From contig JADHLI010000003.1 in NCBI GenBank assembly GCA_016780775.1, positions 62,001 to 126,000 of the forward strand: DNA of 64,000 nt, written 5' to 3'. This document shows, one piece after another, positions 1 to 7,980 of this stretch. This stretch comes from Alphaproteobacteria bacterium. GTDB taxonomy: Bacteria; Pseudomonadota; Alphaproteobacteria; Puniceispirillales; Puniceispirillaceae. Both the position numbers and the translations under genes were made by a program. Positions within the stretch are counted from its first letter, which is position 1. The number at the start of each line of letters is the position of its first letter. The notes under the pieces are model-generated. The model had not been told where the DNA came from, ran no database searches, and saw nothing but the letters and a program-made list of their open reading frames with translations.

Positions 1-1771
1 AAACAGGCACGGTAATAAAGGCGATGGCAATCCACTCCATGAAGGTACCCAAGACGACCAGAATAGCCATCATCACAAACACGATACCAAGAGCTGGCAG
101 GCCAAGATTGGCGAATAAGGAGCGCAAGAAGTCGCCGCCGCCAATCAAATTATAGATACCAACAAAGGAAACCGCACCCAGAATAAGCCAGACAATTGTG
201 CCAACCGTAGACATGGTTCCAGCAAGCGCCACTTGCAGCAAATTCCAGCTAAAGGAGTTTCGAACAAAGGCAACAATAATGGCACCAACCACGCCAACAG
301 AGGCAGCTTCGGTAACGGTTGCTACCCCGCCATAGATCGAACCCATCACACAGAAAATAAGGAAAATGCTGAGGCCAACCGCGCTCATTTTCTCGCGTGA
401 TAGCTTCATCTCCGTGCCGCGAGCCTCACCAAACTCTTCGGCTGTTGGCGCCATCTTATGGTTCAGATTACATCTGACCAGAACATAAATTCCATAGAAG
501 GTTGCGAGCATCAGCCCCGGCACAGCCCCTGCCATAAACAAATCGCCAATGGCTACCTGCGCTGCAAGGCCGTAAATGATCATAATAATACTTGGCGGGA
601 TAAGAGTAGCCAGAGAACCAGCCGCACAAATCAAACCGATAGACATCTTTCGATCATACCCAAGGCGTAGCATTTGCGGCAAAGCTACTAGGCCCAGCAT
701 AACAATTTCGCCGCCCATAACCCCAGACATCGCCGCTAGAATAACTGCCACGATAATTGTCTGAATAGCTACACCGCCCCGCAATTTACCGGCAAAGATA
801 GACATGGCATCAAACAAGTCTTCTGCCACACCTGCTCGTTCTAAGATGGAGGCCATCAGCACGAAAAGGGGTACCGCAATCAGTGGGTATTTTTCTAGCA
901 AACCAAAAGCGTTTGTGGATACCAGATACATCCCGCCATAGCCAAAATAGAACAACGCACTAAGGATAGACACAATCAAAGTAACGATACCAAGTGGCAT
1001 GCCCGTCATCATGAGGAGAATCATCAATCCGACGATAAGCATACTTGCAGACGCAATGCCCATCTCGCGCATATCGATCATAGATGATGGGTCAATAACC
1101 GAGCCAACACTGGCATAAAGATGGTTGATAGTGCCAAAAACTATGTTCGCATCGCCAAGGAAATGGGCGCCTGCAACAGAAATAAGCCGGAGAAAAATAA
1201 GACCGACGGCAAGGAGAACAAGGTTTTTACCAAGGGATGAGGATACATGCCGGTGCAGATTAACCATAAGCTGTATCAGATACATAATCGCGCCGATTAC
1301 CAGCATGCTTTTCAGCAATAGCGGTTGTGGTGAGTTCCAAGCAGAACCCATTTTCTCGTTCATTCGTATCGATTCGAGGGCGCGTACAATCGCATCATCT
1401 GCTAGCAACCAAAGAGCGATAATACCAACAATGTAGGCGAACATATCAAGACGCCATTTGCCCTTATCGCCTGCCATCAAATACAAAACATTAATCGCAA
1501 TATGCCGTTTATGTAGGGTGATATAGCCAGCTGATAACATCCAAGCGGTGGCACATAATACCATTACCACTTCAAATGCCCACTGGGTTGGCGCGTTAAA
1601 TACATAACGAGAAATAACTTCATAAATGGTGCAGAGTGCCGCTATCAAATAAAGTTGTGATACCGCCAAACCTGAAAATTTACTAAAATGATCGATAAGC
1701 CGAAAAGGCCCCTTTTCTGGCTCATAAACCGTATCATCTCTGCGTTTTGCTATATTTGCTAACACTGCCAT
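1..1771 (-). CDS. TRAP transporter fused small and large permease (DctQM), 3' end cut by window
   Basis: Fused membrane component of a tripartite ATP-independent periplasmic transporter, which uses an ion gradient to import an organic acid or similar solute. The reading frame is open from ATG 1771 to the window edge (590 codons, no stop reached). Residues about 1-210 form a DctQ-like four-helix unit; from about residue 215 a DctM-type permease follows, with glycine-rich motifs such as GVMGGEIVMLGLVALPQM and LATLIPPSIIMIIYG. An AGGGGGG ribosome site precedes the start. The binding protein gene runs in the opposite direction from the shared 1772-1946 spacer. DctQM fusions are a known TRAP architecture. 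The substrate cannot be read from the sequence. Confidence 0.9.
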   Translation of the reverse strand, partial: MAVLANIAKRRDDTVYEPEKGPFRLIDHFSKFSGLAVSQLYLIAALCTIYEVISRYVFNAPTQWAFEVVMVLCATAWMLSAGYITLHKRHIAINVLYLMAGDKGKWRLDMFAYIVGIIALWLLADDAIVRALESIRMNEKMGSAWNSPQPLLLKSMLVIGAIMYLIQLMVNLHRHVSSSLGKNLVLLAVGLIFLRLISVAGAHFLGDANIVFGTINHLYASVGSVIDPSSMIDMREMGIASASMLIVGLMILLMMTGMPLGIVTLIVSILSALFYFGYGGMYLVSTNAFGLLEKYPLIAVPLFVLMASILERAGVAEDLFDAMSIFAGKLRGGVAIQTIIVAVILAAMSGVMGGEIVMLGLVALPQMLRLGYDRKMSIGLICAAGSLATLIPPSIIMIIYGLAAQVAIGDLFMAGAVPGLMLATFYGIYVLVRCNLNHKMAPTAEEFGEARGTEMKLSREKMSAVGLSIFLIFCVMGSIYGGVATVTEAASVGVVGAIIVAFVRNSFSWNLLQVALAGTMSTVGTIVWLILGAVSFVGIYNLIGGGDFLRSLFANLGLPALGIVFVMMAILVVLGTFMEWIAIAFITVPV

Positions 1772-1879
1772 TTCCCCCCTTGAATGAACCTTTGCTAAAA
1801 AGTTTGATAGAAAAATAAACGCTGTTTTAAGCCAACGATAAAATAATGATCTAACCTTTTAGTTATTTTTAGGCTTGCA

Positions 1880-1909
1880 GTTTTTTAAATTCTATTCAAG
1901 CATTATAAT
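1880..1909 (+). promoter_or_regulatory. Candidate promoter for microprotein-dctP transcript
   Basis: A perfect TATAAT lies at 1904-1909 in the AT-rich spacer between the divergent TRAP genes, about 37 bases before the microprotein start. The T-rich stretch near 1881-1886 is a poor -35 match, so the call rests mostly on the -10 box. It could serve the 1947-3138 transcription unit. Confidence 0.35.
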
Positions 1910-1946
1910 TAACAACTGCTCAAAATTGGCAAGGGGGGATTTTCCC

Positions 1947-2069
1947 ATGAGTGATACCGGACGTGTAGACAGCGTGACTACCTATGGTCATAAAACGGCT
2001 ATTGCTGGTTTTCTTCTAGCAGCTGGCATCATCTGGTTTATGTTTGCCCTTGCAGATGGGTTCAGTTGA
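1947..2069 (+). CDS. 40-residue single-span membrane microprotein upstream of dctP
   Basis: Small ORF beginning MSDTGRVDSVTTYGHK, with one hydrophobic segment at about residues 18-36 (AIAGFLLAAGIIWFMFALA) and a very short tail. A strong AAGGGGGG ribosome site sits eight bases before ATG 1947, similar to the one in front of the divergent permease gene. The frame stays open upstream to 1875, but that part is AT-rich spacer and lacks a ribosome site. It lies 49 bases before dctP on the same strand, so the two are probably co-transcribed. I do not recognise a family. A TRAP accessory or leader peptide is inference from position only. Confidence 0.6.
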   Translation: MSDTGRVDSVTTYGHKTAIAGFLLAAGIIWFMFALADGFS

Positions 2070-2118
2070 GGAAAGAGATTTTTAGGATCTTTTTGATGAA
2101 AATAATGGAGGAAGAAAA

Positions 2119-3138
2119 ATGAAAAGGCTAGCAACGCTAACCATGGCCGCTGCACTTGTGACAGCTGCAGGGGTCGCAGACGCAAAGACGCTAAAGTTCC
2201 AGCAAAGCTCTAACGCTGGTGACTGGGCGCATACTTATATGAATAATGCGGCACCGCTTCTGGAAACAATGACTGGCGGCAGTCTAAAGATTGAAGCTTT
2301 GCCAACGAAGTCTGTTGTACCGCATCGTGAAACAATTGACGCCGTTGCCAATGGCATTCTGGATGGTGACTTTAACGCCATCGCATATTTCTCAGGCCGT
2401 GACCCAGCTTTCGCTATCATGGGCGATTTGATTGCTGGTTATGATACACCTGAGCAGTATCAGGATTATTGTATGCATGGCGGCGGCAAGGAAATGCTGC
2501 AAAAGATTTATGACACGCTGATGCCAAACAAGATCAAAGTTATTGGCTGTGGCCCATATGGTAAAGAAGCGTTTGTTGCAAAAGTGCCTCTATACGGCGT
2601 TGCTGACTTAAAAGGTCTGAAGCTACGCTCACCAGAAGGTTTGGCTGCTGACGTGTTCCGCCGTGCTGGTGCTTCTCCTTCATCTATTCCTTTCTCTGAG
2701 GTGTATACTTCACTGGAAAAGGGCATTGTAGAAGCAGCAGACGCCTCTGTTTACATCAACAACCATGCTTCAGGTTTCCACAAGATTGCGAAATATCCGC
2801 TTTATCCAGGTATCCATTCTATGGCCAACCTGCAGACTATTATGAACAAGCGTGTTTGGGATGGTCTGAGCGCTCAAGATCAGGCTGCGTTTGAAACATG
2901 GGCCTATGCCACATGGCAGCGTAAATTGCGTGACGCTACCCTAGAAGGTCTAGATCAGGTTGCCAAGGATAAGGCTAACCCAGATATCACTGTTATCGAT
3001 TGGTCAGTTGAAGAGCGTAAAAAGTTCCGTGAAATTGCTGTTGAAGCATGGAACGCTATGGCTGCTAAGAGCCCACTTGCACAAGAAGCATTGGATTCAA
3101 ATCTGGCATACATGAAAAAGATAGGTCTTCTCGACTAA
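2119..3138 (+). CDS. TRAP transporter substrate-binding protein (DctP family)
   Basis: Periplasmic solute-binding subunit that delivers ligand to the DctQM permease. It has 339 residues. A Sec signal peptide covers residues 1-23 (MKRLATLTMAAALVTAAGVADA), with cleavage before KTLKFQQ. The middle segment ADLKGLKLRSPEG through PFSEVYTSLEKGIVEAADAS is the conserved DctP core; its arginine normally clamps a carboxylate, so an organic acid ligand is likely. A GGAGGAAG ribosome site precedes ATG 2119. A strong terminator follows at 3166-3206, so the unit ends here. Genomic neighbours handle hydroxypyruvate and other hydroxyacids, which hints at a hydroxyacid ligand, but this is inference. Confidence 0.92.
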   Translation: MKRLATLTMAAALVTAAGVADAKTLKFQQSSNAGDWAHTYMNNAAPLLETMTGGSLKIEALPTKSVVPHRETIDAVANGILDGDFNAIAYFSGRDPAFAIMGDLIAGYDTPEQYQDYCMHGGGKEMLQKIYDTLMPNKIKVIGCGPYGKEAFVAKVPLYGVADLKGLKLRSPEGLAADVFRRAGASPSSIPFSEVYTSLEKGIVEAADASVYINNHASGFHKIAKYPLYPGIHSMANLQTIMNKRVWDGLSAQDQAAFETWAYATWQRKLRDATLEGLDQVAKDKANPDITVIDWSVEERKKFREIAVEAWNAMAAKSPLAQEALDSNLAYMKKIGLLD

Positions 3139-3165
3139 TCTCTTGCTAACATAGAAACAAAATGG

Positions 3166-3206
3166 ACAGGCAGCTTTTGTGTAACACTTAGCTGCCTGTT
3201 TTTTTG
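3166..3206 (+). terminator. Rho-independent terminator after dctP
   Basis: Ten-base perfect stem (ACAGGCAGCT at 3166-3175 with AGCTGCCTGT at 3190-3199) followed by a run of seven T. It sits 28 bases after the dctP stop. Confidence 0.9.
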
Positions 3207-3261
3207 AACATTATTCGGGTTTTGTTTTTTAATAAATTTAGAGATTTAAATGAGGTGTGCC

Positions 3262-4029
3262 ATGGTTAAATTTTCAGCAAATCTAGGTTTTCTATGGACA
3301 GATAAAACGCTGCCAGAAGCTATCAAAGCTGCTGGGGAAGCAGGGTTTGATGCGGTTGAATGCCACTGGCCTTATGAATATGAGGCTAGCCAAATAGCCG
3401 ATATTCTAGCCGAAACCGGTTTGCCTATGCTGGGGCTAAACACCCGCAAAGGCGATCTCTCGAAAGGTGAGAACGGGGTTGCGGCTTTGCCAGGGCGTGA
3501 GGGCGAGGCACGCGGCTATATTGATGAAGCGATAGCTTATGCGCATGCAACCAGCACAAGGAATGTGCATGTAATGGCTGGGCGTACGGATGGGGGCGAT
3601 GCAGCAACAAAAGTATTTTGTGATAATTTAGGCTATGCAGCAGAGGTAGCCGCAAAACATGATATTACTATCCTGATTGAGCCACTAAACCACCGCGATG
3701 CCCCGGATTATCACTTAAGAACAGTTGAGCAGGCAGTAGATTTAATTGGCCGTGTAGGCGCAAATAATATCAAGATTATGTTTGATTGTTATCACTTGCA
3801 GATTATGCAGGGCGATCTGTATATGCAGGCTAAAAATTTTATGGATCAAATAGGCCATATTCAATTTGCCTCAGTGCCAGCCCGCGCAGAGCCTGATAGG
3901 TGCGAGCTAAATTATCCGATATTGCTACCACGCTTTTATGAAGCTGGGTATCAGGGCTATATCGGCGCTGAATACAAACCAACAGGCACAACAGATGATA
4001 GCCTCGGATGGATGGCTGCTTATAGCTAA
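3262..4029 (+). CDS. hyi: Hydroxypyruvate isomerase family protein (TIM barrel)
   Basis: Predicted to interconvert hydroxypyruvate and tartronate semialdehyde, or a related keto/aldose pair. It has 255 residues from ATG 3262, the family's usual length. The ATG at 3250 is less likely because GAGGT at 3251-3255 is well placed as ribosome site for 3262. The barrel shows the Hyi pattern: MVKFSANLGFLWTD at the start, the metal/catalytic glutamate in ILIEPLNHRDAPDY, a histidine in MFDCYHLQIM, and a second glutamate in GYIGAEYKP. It ends 11 bases from the convergent EamA gene. Substrate within the xylose-isomerase-like superfamily is not certain. Confidence 0.82.
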   Translation: MVKFSANLGFLWTDKTLPEAIKAAGEAGFDAVECHWPYEYEASQIADILAETGLPMLGLNTRKGDLSKGENGVAALPGREGEARGYIDEAIAYAHATSTRNVHVMAGRTDGGDAATKVFCDNLGYAAEVAAKHDITILIEPLNHRDAPDYHLRTVEQAVDLIGRVGANNIKIMFDCYHLQIMQGDLYMQAKNFMDQIGHIQFASVPARAEPDRCELNYPILLPRFYEAGYQGYIGAEYKPTGTTDDSLGWMAAYS

Positions 4030-4040
4030 CAGCCTTTATT

Positions 4041-5018
4041 CTATTCTTTGGCGTTAAGGTTGTGTGCGTGAGGCGGCTTGGAATGCAAGCCAGTAGCGCT
4101 GGCGGGTTTTTCGTGGCTAACTTTTCGCTCACGCATAAACACATATAGACCAGAACCCACAATAATAAGGATACCTAAAAAGGTTGTCTGATTTGGTAAA
4201 TCGCTAAACACCCACCAGCCAAATAAAGTCGCTGAAATAATTTCCAAATATTGCAACGGCGCCAGCACCGCAACAGGGGCATGACGAAAAGCAACAGTGA
4301 TAAACATATGCGCGATGCTAGCAGCAATACCGACCCCTATCAGCAAACTAAGCTGATAATTATCTAGCGGGATCATATCAAGGGCGGCAATCGCCCCATC
4401 ATCCATCACTAACAAAACCGGCATAATAAGCATAAAAGCAGCAAGTGAGGTGTAAATCTGCACGGCTAGCGGGTGCGCCTTTTGGGTCATTTGGCGGGTC
4501 AGAATTAGATATAGGGCAAAACAGATGGCTGTGCCTAAGGGAAAGGCTGCAGCAATTCCAACTTCTGCATATTGTGGCTGTATGACAAGCAAAGCGCCGC
4601 AAAATCCAACCAGACAAGCGGTTATACGCCGCCAGCCTATTGTCTCACCTAGCAATATTGCCCCCAGCAGGGTCAGCACAAATGGCTCAATAAAGAAGAT
4701 AGATATGGCATCTGCAATTGGCAGATAATTCAGCGATGCAAAAAAGAAGCTGGTGGCGATAAGAATAAGCCCGCCACGCAGAATATATAAGCCAGTTTCA
4801 CGCCGATCTGGTAGGTGCAAAGCACGATAAAATAAGGCAAATGGGATCAAGATAAGCACCTGCACAGCAAAACGGGCACCGGAAATCTGGAAAACTGGAA
4901 TGCCTGCTTCACCGGCTAATTTAGCAAACACATCTATGACCGGTCCAAAGGCTGCAAACCCTAGCATCATAAAAATGCCAAAGACGGTATGGGTGGTTGA
5001 GGCAGGTGTTTTATTCAT
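4041..5018 (-). CDS. EamA/DMT family transporter (1)
   Basis: Ten-helix drug/metabolite-type inner membrane transporter of 325 residues, made of two EamA repeats (about residues 10-140 and 155-295). The hallmark end-of-repeat motif is visible: PIADAISIFFIEPFVLTLLGAILLGETIGWRR. Members usually export amino acids, nucleobases or metabolites. An upstream TTG at 5030 would add four residues; ATG 5018 is preferred, although no clear ribosome site is seen. The tail after the last helix is short and charged. It is the first of four EamA genes in the window. Substrate unknown. Confidence 0.87.
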   Translation of the reverse strand: MNKTPASTTHTVFGIFMMLGFAAFGPVIDVFAKLAGEAGIPVFQISGARFAVQVLILIPFALFYRALHLPDRRETGLYILRGGLILIATSFFFASLNYLPIADAISIFFIEPFVLTLLGAILLGETIGWRRITACLVGFCGALLVIQPQYAEVGIAAAFPLGTAICFALYLILTRQMTQKAHPLAVQIYTSLAAFMLIMPVLLVMDDGAIAALDMIPLDNYQLSLLIGVGIAASIAHMFITVAFRHAPVAVLAPLQYLEIISATLFGWWVFSDLPNQTTFLGILIIVGSGLYVFMRERKVSHEKPASATGLHSKPPHAHNLNAKE

Positions 5019-5205
5019 CGAACAGGCCAATAGTGATGTGATGGCTGAAATGCTCTATCATAAGAGCTAAGCATTATAAGTTCATATCGGAAAATCTATG
5101 CCTGTGATAGTAAGAATATGTTGCTACCAATATTGATAGCTAAGAAGATTAGGAGTAGTTTTTTGCTACTCCGCATCCCTTATAGCAATAAATAGGTGCA
5201 TTATT

Positions 5206-6465
5206 ATGTTCCGGCTTCCCGAAAATTGGCGTGAGCGCCCTGAATACCTATTGATGTTAATGGCCGCAGCCATGCCGCTATCTTTCTGGGCATGGATGGT
5301 GTTGTTGAATAATTTTACCATTGAGGTGGCCAGCTTCACAGGGCGCGAGATAGGTATTTTACAGTCTCTGCGCGAAGTGCCGGGATTTTTATCGTTTCTG
5401 GTTGTTTATGTTTTGCTGATTATTGCTGAGCAGCGTCTGGCATTATTTTCTTTGATATTGCTGGGTCTTGGGGTCGCCCTAACAGGTTATTTCCCTACGG
5501 CTATTGGGCTTTATATTACCACTGTAATTTCCTCTATTGGTTTTCATTATTATGAAGCCTGTAATCAGTCGCTTACCCTTCAATGGCTGGATAAAAAAAC
5601 AGCGCCTACCATGATGGGGCGTATTGTTGGGGTGGCGGCTTGTGCGCAATTGCTCGTGCTGGGGCTGATATTTGCCGCCTATCTTTCTAGTTTGCCTGAA
5701 ATATCGTGGCAGGCATTAGCCAGTTCAAGCGGGCTTGCTACAAGCAAAGAAAGTTATCAGATCACCTATTTGGTAACCGGGCTGGCAACAATGTTATTGG
5801 CAGTAGCTGCGTTTTTCCTGTTTCCGCATTTTAAGGAAAAAACGTTTCAAACGCGTAAAATTATTCTGCGCAAAAGATATTGGTTATATTATGCGCTGAC
5901 CTTTATTGCAGGCGCGCGCAGACAGATTTTTATCGTTTTTGCTGGCTTTTTAATGGTAGAAAAATTTGGCTATTCGGTTACCCAAATTACCGCTCTATTT
6001 TTGCTAAATGCTGCTTTTAATATCTGGTTTGCGCCGATTGTTGGCAAGTTGATAACACGGGTAGGGGAGCGTGCCGCGCTGGTTTTTGAATATCTTGGGC
6101 TTATTGGGGTATTTGTTTCTTATGCGGTGGTTGAATCTGGTATGATTGCTGCCGGGCTATATGTTCTAGACCATATGTTTTTTGCCTTTGCGATTGCGAT
6201 AAAGACCTATCTTCAGAAAATTGGTGACCCAGCTGATATGGCTAGTACTGCCAGTGTCGCCTTTACCATTAATCATATAGCGGCAGTGTTTGTGCCTGTG
6301 TTGTTTGGTGGTTTATGGCTTATCAGCCCGTCTGCTGTATTTTTTGCAGGTGCGGCGATGGCATGTATTTCTCTTATCCTGTCTTTTAATGTGCCGCGCC
6401 ATCCAGGACCTGGTGAAGAGGTGGTTATCGGTCATCGTGGTGCCGTCCCTTCAATTGCGCAATAA
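5206..6465 (+). CDS. MFS-type membrane transporter, substrate unknown
   Basis: 419-residue polytopic protein with about twelve hydrophobic segments and a central cytoplasmic break around residues 210-225 (FPHFKEKTFQTRKIILRKRYW), consistent with two six-helix halves of the major facilitator fold. The classical DRxGRR loop is not obvious, so it belongs to a divergent subgroup. It is divergent from the EamA gene across a spacer holding a small hairpin at 5152-5172. It reads in the same direction as the DksA-like gene 76 bases downstream. Function beyond solute transport cannot be read. Confidence 0.75.
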   Translation: MFRLPENWRERPEYLLMLMAAAMPLSFWAWMVLLNNFTIEVASFTGREIGILQSLREVPGFLSFLVVYVLLIIAEQRLALFSLILLGLGVALTGYFPTAIGLYITTVISSIGFHYYEACNQSLTLQWLDKKTAPTMMGRIVGVAACAQLLVLGLIFAAYLSSLPEISWQALASSSGLATSKESYQITYLVTGLATMLLAVAAFFLFPHFKEKTFQTRKIILRKRYWLYYALTFIAGARRQIFIVFAGFLMVEKFGYSVTQITALFLLNAAFNIWFAPIVGKLITRVGERAALVFEYLGLIGVFVSYAVVESGMIAAGLYVLDHMFFAFAIAIKTYLQKIGDPADMASTASVAFTINHIAAVFVPVLFGGLWLISPSAVFFAGAAMACISLILSFNVPRHPGPGEEVVIGHRGAVPSIAQ

Positions 6466-6541
6466 AATGCAAGGCCCAGAAAAAACTAAGATCAGGGCTA
6501 AAAGATTATTTAGGCTAAAAATATTTTAGAGCAGACAAAAA

Positions 6542-6868
6542 ATGGATGCACAAACAGCCCGTCAGAAATTATTGGAAGAGCAGGAAAGCCTAGCTGCCCT
6601 TCGCCAGCAATCTGAACAAGCGCGTGCGCCAGTGATGCTAGATCAACAAGCGGTAGGCCGCTTATCGCGCATGGATGCGATGCAAAAACAAAATATGGAG
6701 CTAGCCACTGAACAACGCCGCCAACAACGTATGCAAACACTCGCGGCGGCATTGCTGCGCATAGAGGCTGGTGATTTTGGCTATTGCATCCTGTGTGACG
6801 AAGAAATAGCCCCGCAAAGGTTAGCATTCGATCCAGCTGTGGCCTGCTGTATTCAGTGCCGCACCTGA
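6542..6868 (+). CDS. DksA/TraR-type C4 zinc-finger protein
   Basis: 108-residue DksA-superfamily protein, likely to act at the RNA polymerase secondary channel and modulate transcription during starvation. An amphipathic, glutamine- and arginine-rich coiled-coil occupies residues 1-75, with a short acidic tip near SRMDAMQ (residues 42-48) where DksA carries its functional aspartates. The zinc finger is complete: Cys82-x2-Cys85 and Cys103-x2-Cys106. It is shorter than E. coli DksA (151 residues) and resembles the compact DksA-like proteins of alphaproteobacteria. Whether it responds to ppGpp is not readable. Confidence 0.85.
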   Translation: MDAQTARQKLLEEQESLAALRQQSEQARAPVMLDQQAVGRLSRMDAMQKQNMELATEQRRQQRMQTLAAALLRIEAGDFGYCILCDEEIAPQRLAFDPAVACCIQCRT

Positions 6869-6912
6869 TTAGCTTCAAAAAAAAGCACCGTTAGTCTTTC
6901 ATAAATCAAAAG

Positions 6913-7842
6913 CTAATGGGCTATTTTACGTGCCCGTTCGCGCTGAAAGATATACCATGCTGAGCCGATAATAATTCCAGTTCCTAAAATAAAGCTCAAA
7001 GTGATCTGCTCATCAAAAAAGATAATGCCAATAAAAAAGGATAAAGGCACAGAGCTATAATGCACCGGTGCGAGCGCTGAGGCCGGAGCAAGTTCATGTG
7101 ACCATGCCATAAAAAATTGCTGAAAGCTGGAGCCAATACCCGCAAATAACAGCACAAACCAGACAAAGCTGTTTTCAGACGTTAGAGATGGAAATTGCGC
7201 ACTGCTAGCCAGCATAATAGATGCAAACAAGACGGTTCCGACACCATTATACCATAAGGTAGTCGATATTGCAGCTTCGGTGCGGCCAAGCCTGCGCAAG
7301 AAAACGAACATCAACGCGGCAAAAAATGGCATAGCTAGCCCAGCAGTAAGGCCAATTAAGCTGAGCGCACCAGTTTGCTCAGAGAATGGATTAATGAGGA
7401 ATAATACGCCTGAAAATCCTATAATTACAGCGATAACGCGCCGCCTGCCTACGGCCTCTTTAAGGAAGAAGGGTGCAAGCAAGGTAATAAAGATGGTCAA
7501 TAACGCGCCTAGCACGGTGGCAAGGGATATTGGCAAATAGCTAACGGCAATAAACCATGAGCTTAACCCTGCCAATCCAGCTAGAATACGCACCGCTAAT
7601 ACGCTTTTCTGGTTTACGTTAAACAGGGCAGCGCCACGCTGATACCAGCCTAGCCATAGCAATAACGGCAGGCAGAATAGGTATCGACAAAATAAAATTG
7701 TAACAAGCGAGATATCTGCGCTGATTTGTTTTACTAATGCGGCAAGTCCCATGGAAATGGCAATTTCGGCAAATAGCGCAATGGCGCCGCCTAGCAAATG
7801 GATTTGCTGCGGCTCTGGATTATCTTGTGAAGTTTTGTGCAT
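6913..7842 (-). CDS. EamA/DMT family transporter (2)
   Basis: 309-residue inner membrane transporter with ten hydrophobic segments in two EamA repeats. The first repeat ends in the typical SLATVLGALLTIFITLLAPFFLKEAVGRRR pattern; the second ends around SFFIGIIFFDEQITLSFILGTGIIIGSAWYIFQRE. It is convergent with the DksA-like gene and divergent from the bifunctional beta-oxidation gene. Its sequence differs clearly from the other three EamA proteins here, so it is not a recent duplicate. Exported substrate unknown. Confidence 0.87.
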   Translation of the reverse strand: MHKTSQDNPEPQQIHLLGGAIALFAEIAISMGLAALVKQISADISLVTILFCRYLFCLPLLLWLGWYQRGAALFNVNQKSVLAVRILAGLAGLSSWFIAVSYLPISLATVLGALLTIFITLLAPFFLKEAVGRRRVIAVIIGFSGVLFLINPFSEQTGALSLIGLTAGLAMPFFAALMFVFLRRLGRTEAAISTTLWYNGVGTVLFASIMLASSAQFPSLTSENSFVWFVLLFAGIGSSFQQFFMAWSHELAPASALAPVHYSSVPLSFFIGIIFFDEQITLSFILGTGIIIGSAWYIFQRERARKIAH

Positions 7843-7980
7843 TCATACTCGATAACGGGATTTATAGGCAAACACAACAAAACAGATTATCGTTGATGAG
7901 GGGGCAGTATTTATCTGATAAAATCCCATAGGTAAATTTGTTTAAAAAAGAGTGGTTGAGCAGAATATTAGGAGAGTTTA

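Noticed and set aside
5152-5172. Seven-base stem hairpin as terminator before the MFS gene
   Set aside because: No T-tract follows on either strand; it is just a small inverted repeat in a divergent spacer.
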